Below are positions 42,136 to 51,351 of a stretch of 64,000 nucleotides of DNA, in pieces. Both the position numbers and the translations under genes were made by a program. The DNA lies in NCBI GenBank assembly GCA_905221605.1, contig CAJNDS010002591.1, positions 254,679 to 318,678 of the forward strand, written 5' to 3'. Below the pieces are notes generated by a model, which worked only from the letters and a program-made list of their open reading frames with translations, was not told the DNA's origin and did no database searches. The number at the start of each line of letters is the position of its first letter. Within the stretch, counting starts at the first letter, position 1. This stretch comes from Symbiodinium natans. Its lineage: Eukaryota > Sar > Dinophyceae > Suessiales > Symbiodiniaceae.

Positions 42136-42537
42136 TCAAGGGGGCCCTTTTGCAAGGTTCTTCGTCTTCCATTTCATGGATCCGGCGGAGAGGCAGGGCT
42201 TGATCAGCGGCGGCCCTACACAGCGTCTACCTTCTGCCATTTTGTGCAGTCGTGGGCAAAAGCTTCGGATCTCAGGAACGTCGGTGTTTGGCGGTGTGAC
42301 TTTCCAGAAGGCCGTGCCGCTGTCGTACTGGGACGCAGCTCCCTCAGTCACCTTCGCTGCTTTGTATTCTGCACTTTGAGTCTGCTGTAGCAGTGGCATG
42401 TAGAAAAAATATATGTATAAAGAAGCCACCAATTCCTCGAAAGACGAGGTGTATGCATCTGGTTGGCCGATCTTCGGCCTCATGGCGACCGCCACGGAAG
42501 CGGTGCAGCTGCTTTGCCGCACTGCGCGGCAAAGCAA
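42136..42537. other. Segment open on both strands
   Basis: The + frame 41981-42379 (FVFHFMDPAERQGLISGGP) and the - frame 42136-42537 both look weakly coding. No domain on either, so neither is called as a gene. Confidence 0.3.
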
Positions 42538-43204
42538 TTGCTAAACGCATCTAAACGCCAAGCCGCTAAGCCTGCCAAGCGTTTGTTCTGTGAGTCAACG
42601 ACTAAGATGGGGAAGCAGCCCAAACATGCTGTTCCCAATATCTATGCATATCTCTGCTCACATCTCCGTGCTCTCTGGCCTCCGACAAGGAATGATATCC
42701 AAACCTCCAGCTCGAAACTCAGGCAGGGCTTCCGGCACACAAAAGCACAGAAGGGAGCCATGCCCATTGTCAACGGATGCCGAGGCGCGCCCGCCACTCA
42801 GCCCGACGTGGGCATGACAGGCCGAAGCCACAAAGTGGGGTGCAAGGAGTGCGTCGAGGTGTGTAGGGGTGTGTTGGTCCAAGGCATTGACCTTGGCAAG
42901 CGCGAGTGCTGCGACTTCCCGAGCACGCGCCCCGCATCACCGTTCGTTTAGGAAGAGGGGCGGCTCTTTATGCGGATAATCCCGAACCACCCTGACCCTC
43001 CTACGCTCCAAACTGCAAGCCCTAAACCCTCAACCCTAATCCCTCATCCCTAAGCCCTGAGCCTAAGAGAGACCTGAGGCGGCTCCGCCACCGCGGCGCG
43101 CCTCCCAGCTTTTTCCCCACAAACCTCGCAAAGTATCCAAAAATGTGCAAATTCGATGTCCAAAGACATGGAACAAGGCCTGAATTGTGCCAAGTATCGC
43201 ACAG

Positions 43205-43292
43205 ATACCTGCTGAAGCTCTCTGGTTCCGGGTGCTTTGGGCTATCGAGGAAGACCGGCGCTTCTTGGTGGCCCTGAGCCAGAGTCTTCAAG
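43205..43292 (+). CDS. Exon, unknown protein
   Basis: After TATCGCACAG it reads IPAEALWFRVLWAIEEDRRF then LVALSQSLQ, ending CAAG|GTCC. Good helical, exon-like composition. Confidence 0.5.
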
Positions 43293-43639
43293 GTCCTTCC
43301 CCTCAGTTTCAGTTTAGTTTATTTTGTTGGGGTGGGCGGGCGGGGGGTGGGTTGGGGATGTTTTGGGGTTTAATTCGGTTAAGGCTTTGGGGCGTTTCGG
43401 GGGTTTGTGGCTTTGCTTGCGGAGGAAGGGGAAGGAGAGGGGAATGTTTCCATCCGAGCCAAGCCCGTAAAAGCCTGCACCATGCGAGAATGTTACATGC
43501 AAGATTCTACTATACGACTAGACGGTTATAGTTGTTCATACTGCATACCACATGCTCTAGCTTATCAATTATATGCTTCATAGGGGCACTAATATGCCAG
43601 TTCTTTATTGCCTAGTGCAGATTGTATGCAGCATATTCT

Positions 43640-44215
43640 GTATTATTTATTCATCACATATTATATATTGTACTTTATATATAATGTATGTTATCATGTT
43701 ATATCATGTAATATGTAACATGTAATATGGAATATGTAAGATGTAATATGTAAGATGTAATATGTCATATGCAATATGTAATATGTAATATGCCAGATGT
43801 CATATGTCATATGTAATATGTAATACAGTATAGTAGTTATACCTTTCACGTGGTATATAACATAGACTATATCAGTACTAGATGCTATATGAAACATGAT
43901 ACATGTTATATCTTCTATGCTATGTGCTATATGCTAGAAGCTGTTATGTGGTATTATGTTATTGTGTTATTATGTTGTTATGTTATTATGTTATTATGTT
44001 ATTATGTCATTATGTTATTATGTTATTATGTTATTATGTCATTATGTTATTATGTTATTATGTTATTATGTTATCATGTCATTATGCTATTATGCTATTA
44101 TGTTATTACGCTATTATGCTATTACGTTATATGTTGTATGCTATATGCTATATGCTATATGTTATATGTTCTATGTCAAGTGTTATACGTTGCATGTTCT
44201 AGGTTTTATAATGAC
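43640..44215. repeat. AT-rich microsatellite block: ATGTAATAT and TTATTATG repeats
   Basis: TGTAATA/TGTAAGA units at 43680-43830 and TGTTATTA units (about 20) at 43955-44135, ending with TATGCTA. Open frames here (Cys/Tyr/Val-rich) are artefacts. Confidence 0.95.
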
Positions 44216-45396
44216 TATATCGTATGTTACGAGGCACTGCATGGCTGGCGAGCGCCAACCTCAGATTCACAGTGGCGAATTCTGCTGCCGTGCCGGGCAT
44301 CACCCAGAGCTTACGGGTTTTGAGGGTTCTCCATTCACTCCCCGGACTGCGCTAGCCCTCCACACGCCAGGGTGGCCCTCCCCCGCGCTCCCCTTGCCAA
44401 ATCCTCCTGATTCCCCCTCCCACCAAAACCCCTTTCCACACTGCGAGTCCTAAGCCTCAGCCCAGACGCCCGAAACCCAGCAAAGCCCCGGGCAGGCGAG
44501 CCCACGTCTCCGGCGCTGCCGCTGCGCACCTCTTTGGAGTGCTCTCGCCGCGGATGTTGGGCTTTGGGGGTCACCTGAGAGCCCTGGGCCCTGCACATTG
44601 GGGAAGTCAGGAGAAAAGTCGCGGGCTCTGCCGAACCGCCGGTGAGCAGCTGAACCCTGGGCCACAGCAACCCACAGCCTCGACCCTAAACCCTACACTG
44701 TTACGCCCAAACACCGAGTCCCGATAATAACAATGACGATGGCGATATTACAATAAGAAGAATGATAGCAATCATACATAGAATGCCGCAAAAGTGGATG
44801 GCACGGGTGGGCCACTGCCAGATGCCTTCCAACTTTGGTTCAAAGGCTCCGGCCGAACGGTTCCGGCTTCAAGCCAGGCCACGAGTACCCCCCGCGATGT
44901 GGAAAGTTCTCGGCTTTTCAGTCGGAACTCTGAGCCTTAAGTTCCCAACTCGAACTCCTAATAAAGCTGAGCCTGCTATTGTTTCATAAGGACGCAGGGT
45001 CTGGGGCTGCGGCATGTTCCCCCGGGCAGGTACTTGTCACAGCCGCCGGCTTACGATGCGGCATGCGTTGATGTTGTACGAGTCTCATGTTGGGGGTGGC
45101 TGCGAGTACTTGGACAGAGATGTGTGCAATTCTTGCGAATGCCCTTGTTCTCGAATACAGCAGCCCGTCAGACCACCAAAGAGGATAAAAACTGCTTGTT
45201 TCATTGAAAAGCTTCCCCAGGGTTAAACAACGTCCTCGAATTCATGTAACGAAGCTCCTTTGCGAAGACCCCAAACTGCCCACCCCTGCCAAGCTGTAGT
45301 GTAAGAATCACAGGCAGGCACGGCACCCCGACATCACAGAAACCACCCCAAAAACTGCACCACCCTTCATGTCCATGATATCCAATCCCTTAGCAT

Positions 45397-45582
45397 TTGC
45401 TGTCATTGTCCATGTGCGTAGCTGCTCGGTTCTCTCAGGACGGCATACCGCCGCTGCTCCTGGGGTCGTGCCGGGGCTTCGGCTGGTCTTGTGTCACGGT
45501 TCTGCAGGAAGGGCGATCAGACTCCCAGAGTTCCGATAAGATCGGCGGCTTTTGTCCCCAGCCCCAAGAGTACGTAGCCTAA
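45397..45582 (+). CDS. Putative coding segment, unknown protein
   Basis: The frame reads AARFSQDGIPPLLLGSCRGF then VTVLQEGRSDSQSSDKIGGF and ends at TAA. Composition is exon-like; splice sites are unclear. Confidence 0.35.
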   Translation: MLSLSMCVAARFSQDGIPPLLLGSCRGFGWSCVTVLQEGRSDSQSSDKIGGFCPQPQEYVA

Positions 45583-45882
45583 GTGCACAAGGCATAGCAG
45601 GTACACCACAAAGGACCCTCACGTAGGCAACCTACCAAGCCATCATGACCCGAGGCCACGGCCTACTTTGCGGCCGCGGAGAGTTTGCTGGTCACGAGCT
45701 CCCTGCCGGGTGCTAGGATGGGTGTTCAGGATTTTGGGCTCAGGACCGAGGATGCTTTGATTTGGGGGGCGGTCGTTGTGGTCGGTTGAGATTTGCAAGG
45801 CAACGGCAACAGCTTGGAGAGGATGGAACCCCCCTGCCCTTCCCCCCACTGCCCAGCACCCCCACACCCATCCCGGTCCAAG

Positions 45883-46510
45883 AAAAGGGTTCGGTTTACA
45901 CTCAGGTCAAATCTGGGCTTCAAATCATTTGTCGTTAAATAGTTGTGCAAACCCGGATTTTGAACACCTGGGTTTCGCACCCAGGTTAAATATTAAACAG
46001 CGCCTGCTTACTCCACCTGGCCATGTTTTTGGGGCACTGCCTTTTTTTCGGCGTGCCCGTTTCTTGTTTTGAGCCGGCCGGTTGCGGGCCATGATGCCTC
46101 TGCTCCCCCCGAATATCGCCGACGATGCCGGCGCTCCGAGTGCCAAAGTGGCCGAAGCGTGGGCGCAAGGTGCTGGCGCGGGCGGCAACAGGCACCTGCG
46201 ACACACAGATCGCCTTGCAACAGGAAGGTGGCCTTTCCATGGTGATCCAGCTCTTGCATCCAGTTTCCTTCCTCAGGAACATGGACCCCAGACTGTCGGA
46301 TAAGGCTGTGCTTCGGCGCCCATCACTGTGCGCTTTTCTGCTTCTTCCGACCTCGGTCTGTTGCCTCCTTCACCATGCTGCACGGTAAGGCATCGGTCTT
46401 GAATCTGGGTTTAATGGACCCGGGAGAAGTCTGGCTTTGAACCCGGCTTTAGCTCGGGTTCAAACCCAGGTGGATCCCAGGGTTCGAACCTCGGAATTCC
46501 GAACCTGACT
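45883..46510. repeat. Pair of related palindrome-rich blocks flanking an open segment
   Basis: At 45945-46000: CCTGGGTTTCGCACCCAGG. At 46405-46500: TTTGAACCCG and CGGGTTCAAA as inverted arms, then CCCAGGTGGATCCCAGGG. Both blocks are built from (A)ACCCGGG/CCTGGGTT modules and bracket a segment (46080-46390) with an open, alanine-rich + frame (PNIADDAGAPSAKVAEAWAQ). Confidence 0.5.
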
Positions 46511-46549
46511 GTCAAATGCCCTCCCCCCCCCAAATGGAGGATTTCTTGG

Positions 46550-46641
46550 GGACCCTAAGCCCTAAGCCCTAAGCCCTAAGCCCTAAGCCCTAAGCCCTAA
46601 GCCCTAAGCCCTAAGCCCTAAGCCCTAAACCCTAAACCCTA
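46550..46641 (-). repeat. CCCTAAG variant telomeric array
   Basis: About eleven perfect CCCTAAG heptamers, then CCCTAAA. A clean local switch to a variant unit, immediately upstream of an exon acceptor. Confidence 0.95.
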
Positions 46642-46655
46642 AACTGTCACCGCAG

Positions 46656-46720
46656 CTCAGAAGGTCTCAGTCTGTCTGGAACTCCACGAAGGCCCTCGTG
46701 GCCAAGGCCTCAGATTATAG
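46656..46720 (+). CDS. Exon, unknown protein
   Basis: Between TGTCACCGCAG and AG|GTCTTG it reads LRRSQSVWNSTKALVAKASD. First of a run of closely spaced + exons separated by telomeric arrays. Confidence 0.55.
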
Positions 46721-46792
46721 GTCTTGGGGTTGTGGGGTTTAGGACGGTTTGTTGGCTTACGTGAAGTTGCATGGGTCGACCATTGCTTGGCA

Positions 46793-46865
46793 ACCCTAAC
46801 CCCTAAACCCTAAACCCTAAACCCTAAACCCTAAACCCTAAACCCTAAACCCTAAACCCTAAACC
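46793..46865 (-). repeat. Interstitial telomeric array (CCCTAAA)x10
   Basis: Near-perfect, within an intron. Confidence 0.95.
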
Positions 46866-46897
46866 ACCCCAAGCCCTCTACAAGCCTTCCCGGGCAG

Positions 46898-46985
46898 CTG
46901 CCCAGGCCTTGGGTGAGCACAACCTGGATGGCTGCGAGCCGCGCGCCTTTCGGGTTATTCGGCGTCGTTTGTCCGGTGGAGTCTT
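46898..46985 (+). CDS. Exon, basic end, unknown protein
   Basis: After TTCCCGGGCAG (or the AG|G at 46905) it reads AQALGEHNLDGCEPRAFRVI then RRRLSGGV. Border uncertain downstream. Confidence 0.5.
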
Positions 46986-47021
46986 TTTCCCAAAAAGCCC
47001 GAAGCCCCAAACCTGTCCGGG

Positions 47022-47090
47022 GTTCAGGGTTTAGGGTTTAGGGTTTAGGGTTAGGGTTTAGGGTTTAGGGTTTCGGGTTTAGTGTTTAGG
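47022..47090 (+). repeat. Interstitial telomeric array (TTTAGGG), opposite orientation to its neighbours
   Basis: Eight units with TTAGGG, TTTCGGG and TTTAGTG variants. Confidence 0.9.
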
Positions 47091-47098
47091 ATGCTGCT

Positions 47099-47199
47099 CT
47101 CCCCATTGGCCGGCCTTGCATCGGGAGACACCCAGTGCACCCCAGGCCAAACATGACGGTCTACCACCAGATGCAGTCGGCCGCATCCTTGGCCCCCTG
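47099..47199 (+). CDS. Short coding segment, two possible frames
   Basis: One frame reads HRETPSAPQAKHDGLPPDAV and stops at 47197. Another, after CACCCCAG, reads MTVYHQMQSAASLAP and also ends at TGA. It is flanked by telomeric arrays on both sides. Confidence 0.35.
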
Positions 47200-47271
47200 A
47201 ACCCTAAACCCTAAACCCTAAACCCTGAACCCTAAACCCTAAACCCTAAACCCTAAACCCTAAACCCTAAA
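47197..47271 (-). repeat. Interstitial telomeric array (CCCTAAA)x10
   Basis: Near-perfect with one CCCTGAA. Confidence 0.95.
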
Positions 47272-47462
47272 TTGCCAAGCCGCAAGTTGTTGGGGCCCTC
47301 AGCAAAAACCCAGGTTAGGGAACCCTGCCACATCAGTGGCGCCAGTCTGCGAACCCTGAAAACCCACCCCCTGAACCCCCAAACCTTGTGAGATACCTAT
47401 GCCAGAGGGGGGCCCTTTGAAGGGGGGCGAGTTCCTCTAAATGAAGGGATTTCGTTGTACAG

Positions 47463-47578
47463 GTTGCCGGACCGGAATTTTGCGGGGACCCAACGAGCCG
47501 CCAACTCCTGCACCAAGGTTTGGCCCTTTTGGCAGATCCTGGGCCGTTTGGAGGCCCGGAGCTTGCCGCTGGAGGCAG
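47463..47578 (+). CDS. Exon, unknown protein
   Basis: After TTGTACAG|G it reads LPDRNFAGTQRAANSCTKVW then PFWQILGRLEARSLPLEA and ends GCAG|GTCTGG. Strong bias. The intron begins with a G-run and TTTAGGG units. Confidence 0.6.
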
Positions 47579-47706
47579 GTCTGGGGGAAACTTGGGGGGG
47601 GGGGGGCCGGGGGGGGTGAGTTTAGGGTTTAGGGTCTAGCGTTTAGGTTTAGGGTTCCCTTGGCCCTAGCCCTCAGCCCTAAACTCTAAAAAATTTGCTG
47701 TGCCAG

Positions 47707-47850
47707 GCGCCTGGTAGTGTGGGGCCCTCCACGTCCAGCCTGCCACCTCCCGCCCTGCCTGAGGCCGCCAGGCCCTTGGCCCAAAAAGCGCGATTCCCCC
47801 CGACCCCAGACCCGCAATCCTCTGAACTTTGCGTTACGCCGTTAAATTAA
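47707..47850 (+). CDS. Terminal exon, proline-rich, unknown protein
   Basis: After GCTGTGCCAG it reads APGSVGPSTSSLPPPALPEA then ARFPPTPDPQSSELCVTP and TAA. The stop is followed at once by TTAATTAATAAACC, a possible 3' processing context. It probably ends the gene that begins upstream of 46656. Confidence 0.5.
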   Translation, partial: APGSVGPSTSSLPPPALPEAARPLAQKARFPPTPDPQSSELCVTPLN

Positions 47851-48199
47851 TTAATAAACCCTAGGCTGCCGGGCCTTCCTCTGGCGCCCTATCTAGCCCT
47901 GAAATGAATCCCAGGCCAGTTCCCTTGATTCCCGAATTCCTGTGCAGGAACCAGCAGGAAAAAGAAGTGAAGGCACATGCAGGCAAGCAACAGATGGTGT
48001 ACAAATCCGACATGAAGGTTGCGGACATAGGCTTTGTGCTCCTAGGTCACGAAAGCTCGCCTCTGAGGGCTAGCGGAGTATCTTACTTAAGCGAAGCTTA
48101 CAACCTGAAGGGTATACAGGGCCCCCGGAGACTCCGCCACGAAACCAGCAAACCCGGTCGATTTCCGGTGGCGAAACACAGGTTTTGGGGAAACGGGCT

Positions 48200-48239
48200 G
48201 GCGTTCATTTCTTTGGTATATTGGGTGCAAATGAACGCC
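48200..48239. repeat. Inverted repeat, 11-bp arms
   Basis: GGCGTTCATTT at 48200-48210 and AAATGAACGCC at 48229-48239, an 18-base loop. It sits in an open but unassigned segment (47904-48540) where both strands look weakly coding. Confidence 0.6.
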
Positions 48240-48763
48240 GTTCTCTGTGGATCCCAGGCCACAAAAAAGCCCCCAAGAAAAGACTCAGAAGCCTTGATGT
48301 TGACTTGAGTCCGGCGTCCCTCAAAGCTGGATGGACAGGTTCCCCTGGTGAGTGCAACATCTGTTGTGGTGTCATGCGTTACAAAAAAGAGCCCTCCGGA
48401 AGATGCTAAAACTCTATCTCTAAAAGAACGCCTCTCTTTCATTTCATTCGGAACTCCAGACACACTCCCCGTGAACGTGTTCTTTTGGATTAGGGTTTAT
48501 GTCAAAAAGAATGCCCCGCTTTCAACCTGAGCCTTCCCCCCTGTACGGTTCCTCTGGACTCCTTAGCGCGCGGCAAAAGGGTGACACGGCCTGCTGCCTT
48601 TGCGTGTGCTTGTCCTGCTGCGTAGTTAATGCCATGTTGACGGAAGCTCTTCCGTGGGGGTACCTTAACTAGCTTTCGTCCCAGGCCCTCACCCCCAAGT
48701 TATTAGGTTAATGGGGTGCAGCAATGCTGTGCTTGAGCACGCTAGCCTGAATCTGAAGATAAG

Positions 48764-48892
48764 GTCCGCCTCAAGTGGCAGAGGCTCCTGGAGTCACGCG
48801 GGCTACAGGCAGTGTGGGCAGATAAGTTCTGCTGCAACATGCCACAAGCAGACCTCCTGGTAGATTTCGGGTTCAGAGCCGCAGTCCCCTAA
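48764..48892 (+). CDS. Terminal exon, unknown protein
   Basis: After GAAGATAAG it reads VRLKWQRLLESRGLQAVWAD then FCCNMPQADLLVDFGFRA and TAA, whose last bases start a CCCTAAA array. Confidence 0.55.
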   Translation, partial: VRLKWQRLLESRGLQAVWADKFCCNMPQADLLVDFGFRAAVP

Positions 48893-49107
48893 ACCCTAAA
48901 CCCTCAAACCCTAAGCCCCCAACCTTCAAACCCTAAACCCAAACGGTAGCTTGCTCCTGGTAGGTGGAGGAGGAGCCCTCGCCAAACCCACCGGTCGGAG
49001 CCCTAACCAGAACCTCAAGCCAGGATCAAGGTGCAGTTCAGGCTCTCTAGGGCCTCGCTTGGGTACCACAATTCAGCAATAACAATACCATGGTACAACA
49101 ATCGTTA

Positions 49108-49112
49108 TCGTT

Positions 49113-49162
<50 letters not shown>
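49108..49162. repeat. (ATC)n microsatellite
   Basis: About seventeen ATC triplets. Confidence 0.98.
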
Positions 49163-49260
49163 GGTCATAAAAATACACTAAAACACTACAGAACAGTAAC
49201 TGTAGAGATGGCAACGCTCACACCAACAACACTCATGGTGATGGGACTAAAACTGATAGA

Positions 49261-49850
49261 TCCGCTGCCCTCCGTTTGATGCGTGAAGCTGCGGAGGTGT
49301 CGGTGGCCTGCCTCGGCGACACACCCGGCTTTGCCCATGTGGCGCTTTCTGCTGATCTGGCAGCAGTCTTAGAGCCTCTAGAGGGAGGGGGGGGGCAGGG
49401 AAAAGGAACGCCCTCAGGCGGGTGAATTCTGTGGGAAAGAGCCGGAAGCAACGAAGACCCCCCAAAAGAGATCCCACAAGGCGCAGATCGATGGCCTCAT
49501 CGTGACGTTGCAGAGCGCCATCTCGTCGGCGGCCAACGCCTCGTGAGCTTCTCAGTGGCAGCGGAGCCCGAAACCAGGGTTTCGGGCTTGGGGTTTGGGG
49601 TTTAGGGTTTAGGGATCGGACGCCCTCGTGGCGCTCGCGAAGTTGAGGCGCCTGTGCTTCCATGCCTTCGTCCTTCCGCACCAGCGAGATGTCGTCATCG
49701 AGGCAGCACAGGGACCTACGCTGGAGGTTCTGGGGTTTAGGGTTTAGGGTTTAGATTCAGGGTCAGGCTGCCTGCCCCCGCTGTCAGGGCCTGCGCTGCG
49801 CTTTCGCGGATGCCTTCCGGGCGGAGGATGCCAGCCAGCCACCCAGCCCC
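49261..49850 (+). CDS. Four closely spaced exons of one gene, helical protein of unknown family
   Basis: Segment 49261-49386 reads SAALRLMREAAEVSVACLGD then FAHVALSADLAAVLEPL. Exon 49481-49542 (CCCACAAG to a GTGAGC donor) reads AQIDGLIVTLQSAISSAANA. Segment about 49613-49730 reads SDALVALAKLRRLCFHAF then LPHQRDVVIEAAQGPTLE, directly after a TTTAGGG run. Segment about 49788-49850 reads GLRCAFADAFRAEDASQ. All are + and share strong third-position bias. Helical, alanine/leucine-rich; an armadillo/HEAT-like solenoid is one guess from composition, not shown. Junction phases were not all resolved. Confidence 0.55.
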
Positions 49851-50212
49851 AGAGCACCCCCTGAAAATCCCCAAAAGCTCCCCAAAATCCCAAAAACCCT
49901 AGCCAAAGAGCCCACCAACCCCTCCTTTAAAAAAAAACTTAGCCCACCGAGCACCCCAAACAACCCTAAGCCCATACATAAATGCGCACGAATGAGCGCC
50001 CTAAACCCTGAGCCCTACCAAAAGCAACCTCATCCAGACCTCAGCCCTAGCTACCAAACCGAAACCTTAAACCCCCCGCCTCTACCCCAGCTCCGACCTA
50101 AATCAAGGTGGTCAGTTCTCCAAGATATGCACACACACATACACCAGAGTTTCCACGCGCTACACACAGTTCATTTCTTGCAGATGCCTTACTCGCATTT
50201 TTCCTTTCCCAG

Positions 50213-50307
50213 GCTTGTCCGGGCCAGTCTTGGGCGCCTTCCGGCTGCACGGCCAGGCGCAGCTCCTTGTCCACGGCCGAGGGGCTCAGAGGGAATCTCG
50301 GTCTTTG
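50213..50307 (+). CDS. Exon, unknown protein
   Basis: After a pyrimidine tract and TTTCCCAG it reads LSGPVLGAFRLHGQAQLLVH then GRGAQRESRSL, ending at G|GTCGGG. Could continue the gene at 49261-49850. Confidence 0.5.
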
Positions 50308-50507
50308 GTCGGGGGGTTGGGGTGTGGGGTTGAGGGAAGAACTCCGGGTTTAGGGTTTCGGGGGTTTGGGAAAACCAGGAAGTTCGGGTTTAGGGTTTAG
50401 AGAACTGGTTATTCGGGTTAGGGTTCTGGCTTTGGGGCTGGCCGTGAGGGGCTGTTCTAAGTTCGGGTTGTGTTTTTTGGGGTCACTTTCTTTGGGCACC
50501 CTAAACA

Positions 50508-50612
50508 TGAGGGACCCATTTGCAACAGAAAGTGAGGACAATCGACCATGGTTTGGAGTACTGTCCGTAGGTTCCGGTATGGTTGACCAACACAGCACCG
50601 CACAAGGGCAGA
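50508..50612 (+). CDS. Weak exon candidate
   Basis: The frame reads MRDPFATESEDNRPWFGVLS then VGSGMVDQHSTAQ. Protein-like but no firm splice sites. Confidence 0.3.
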
Positions 50613-51351
50613 CCCTACTACTATATAAACTGTATATACTTTTCCCGCTTACGTACTTATACGTTCCATAAGGTGTGTTAGCAACGGTTGCGAAGACGGG
50701 AAGCTGCTTTCTGCAAAGTTCCAGGTCTGGATCCTGACCACATTTGGGCAGAGGCCATCGTGCTGGTCCTGCTGTTGCAACCTCTTTATCGTATGACCCC
50801 CCACCCCTTCCCCCCGGCCGAAAACCCCCCCAGAGGGTGATCTTACTTTCTCTACTTTTGGTTCAAAGACACCTTTGACGGCGCTTTTGGAAGGTCGGTA
50901 TGAATGCCACAGGCACTTTGAACCACCCGCCAGCGGCCGAGTTATGAGTTGTGCACGCTGAACAGAGATGCACGGACTCCAATCTGAGGGCGACTGCCGT
51001 CATGATGGGTGAGACAGACCTGAGCAATTCCCTTCGCACGGGGCTCAGAAGCTCTCTCCAGTCCTCCCACATCGCTGTTGGAAGCTCCTTGCAAGGCTCT
51101 GACACTGGAAATCTGGGAGCTGTGCCGCGTCCCTGAGAGCAGCCAGCAGTGTACTGCTCCCAATGCTGCACCGTCTCCCCAGGCACAACTTCGCACGCTT
51201 CTCGCTTCACACCTTGCTCCCCGCGCTGTCGAGGGTGCGGTCTCGGATGGTTCATCCGTACGTGTGTAGGTGCGTGTTTGTGCATGTGTCTGTGCGTGAG
51301 GAAAAGCGATAGAGCGAGAGACGTCCCATTGTGGATGCGTGGTCGCACAAG

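Noticed and set aside
43850-44453. Cys/Tyr/Val-rich frames
   Set aside because: Translation of the TGTTATTA microsatellite.
46440-46510. tRNA gene suggested by GGTTCGAACC
   Set aside because: No cloverleaf arms fit; the motif belongs to the palindromic GGGTTCAAACCC modules.
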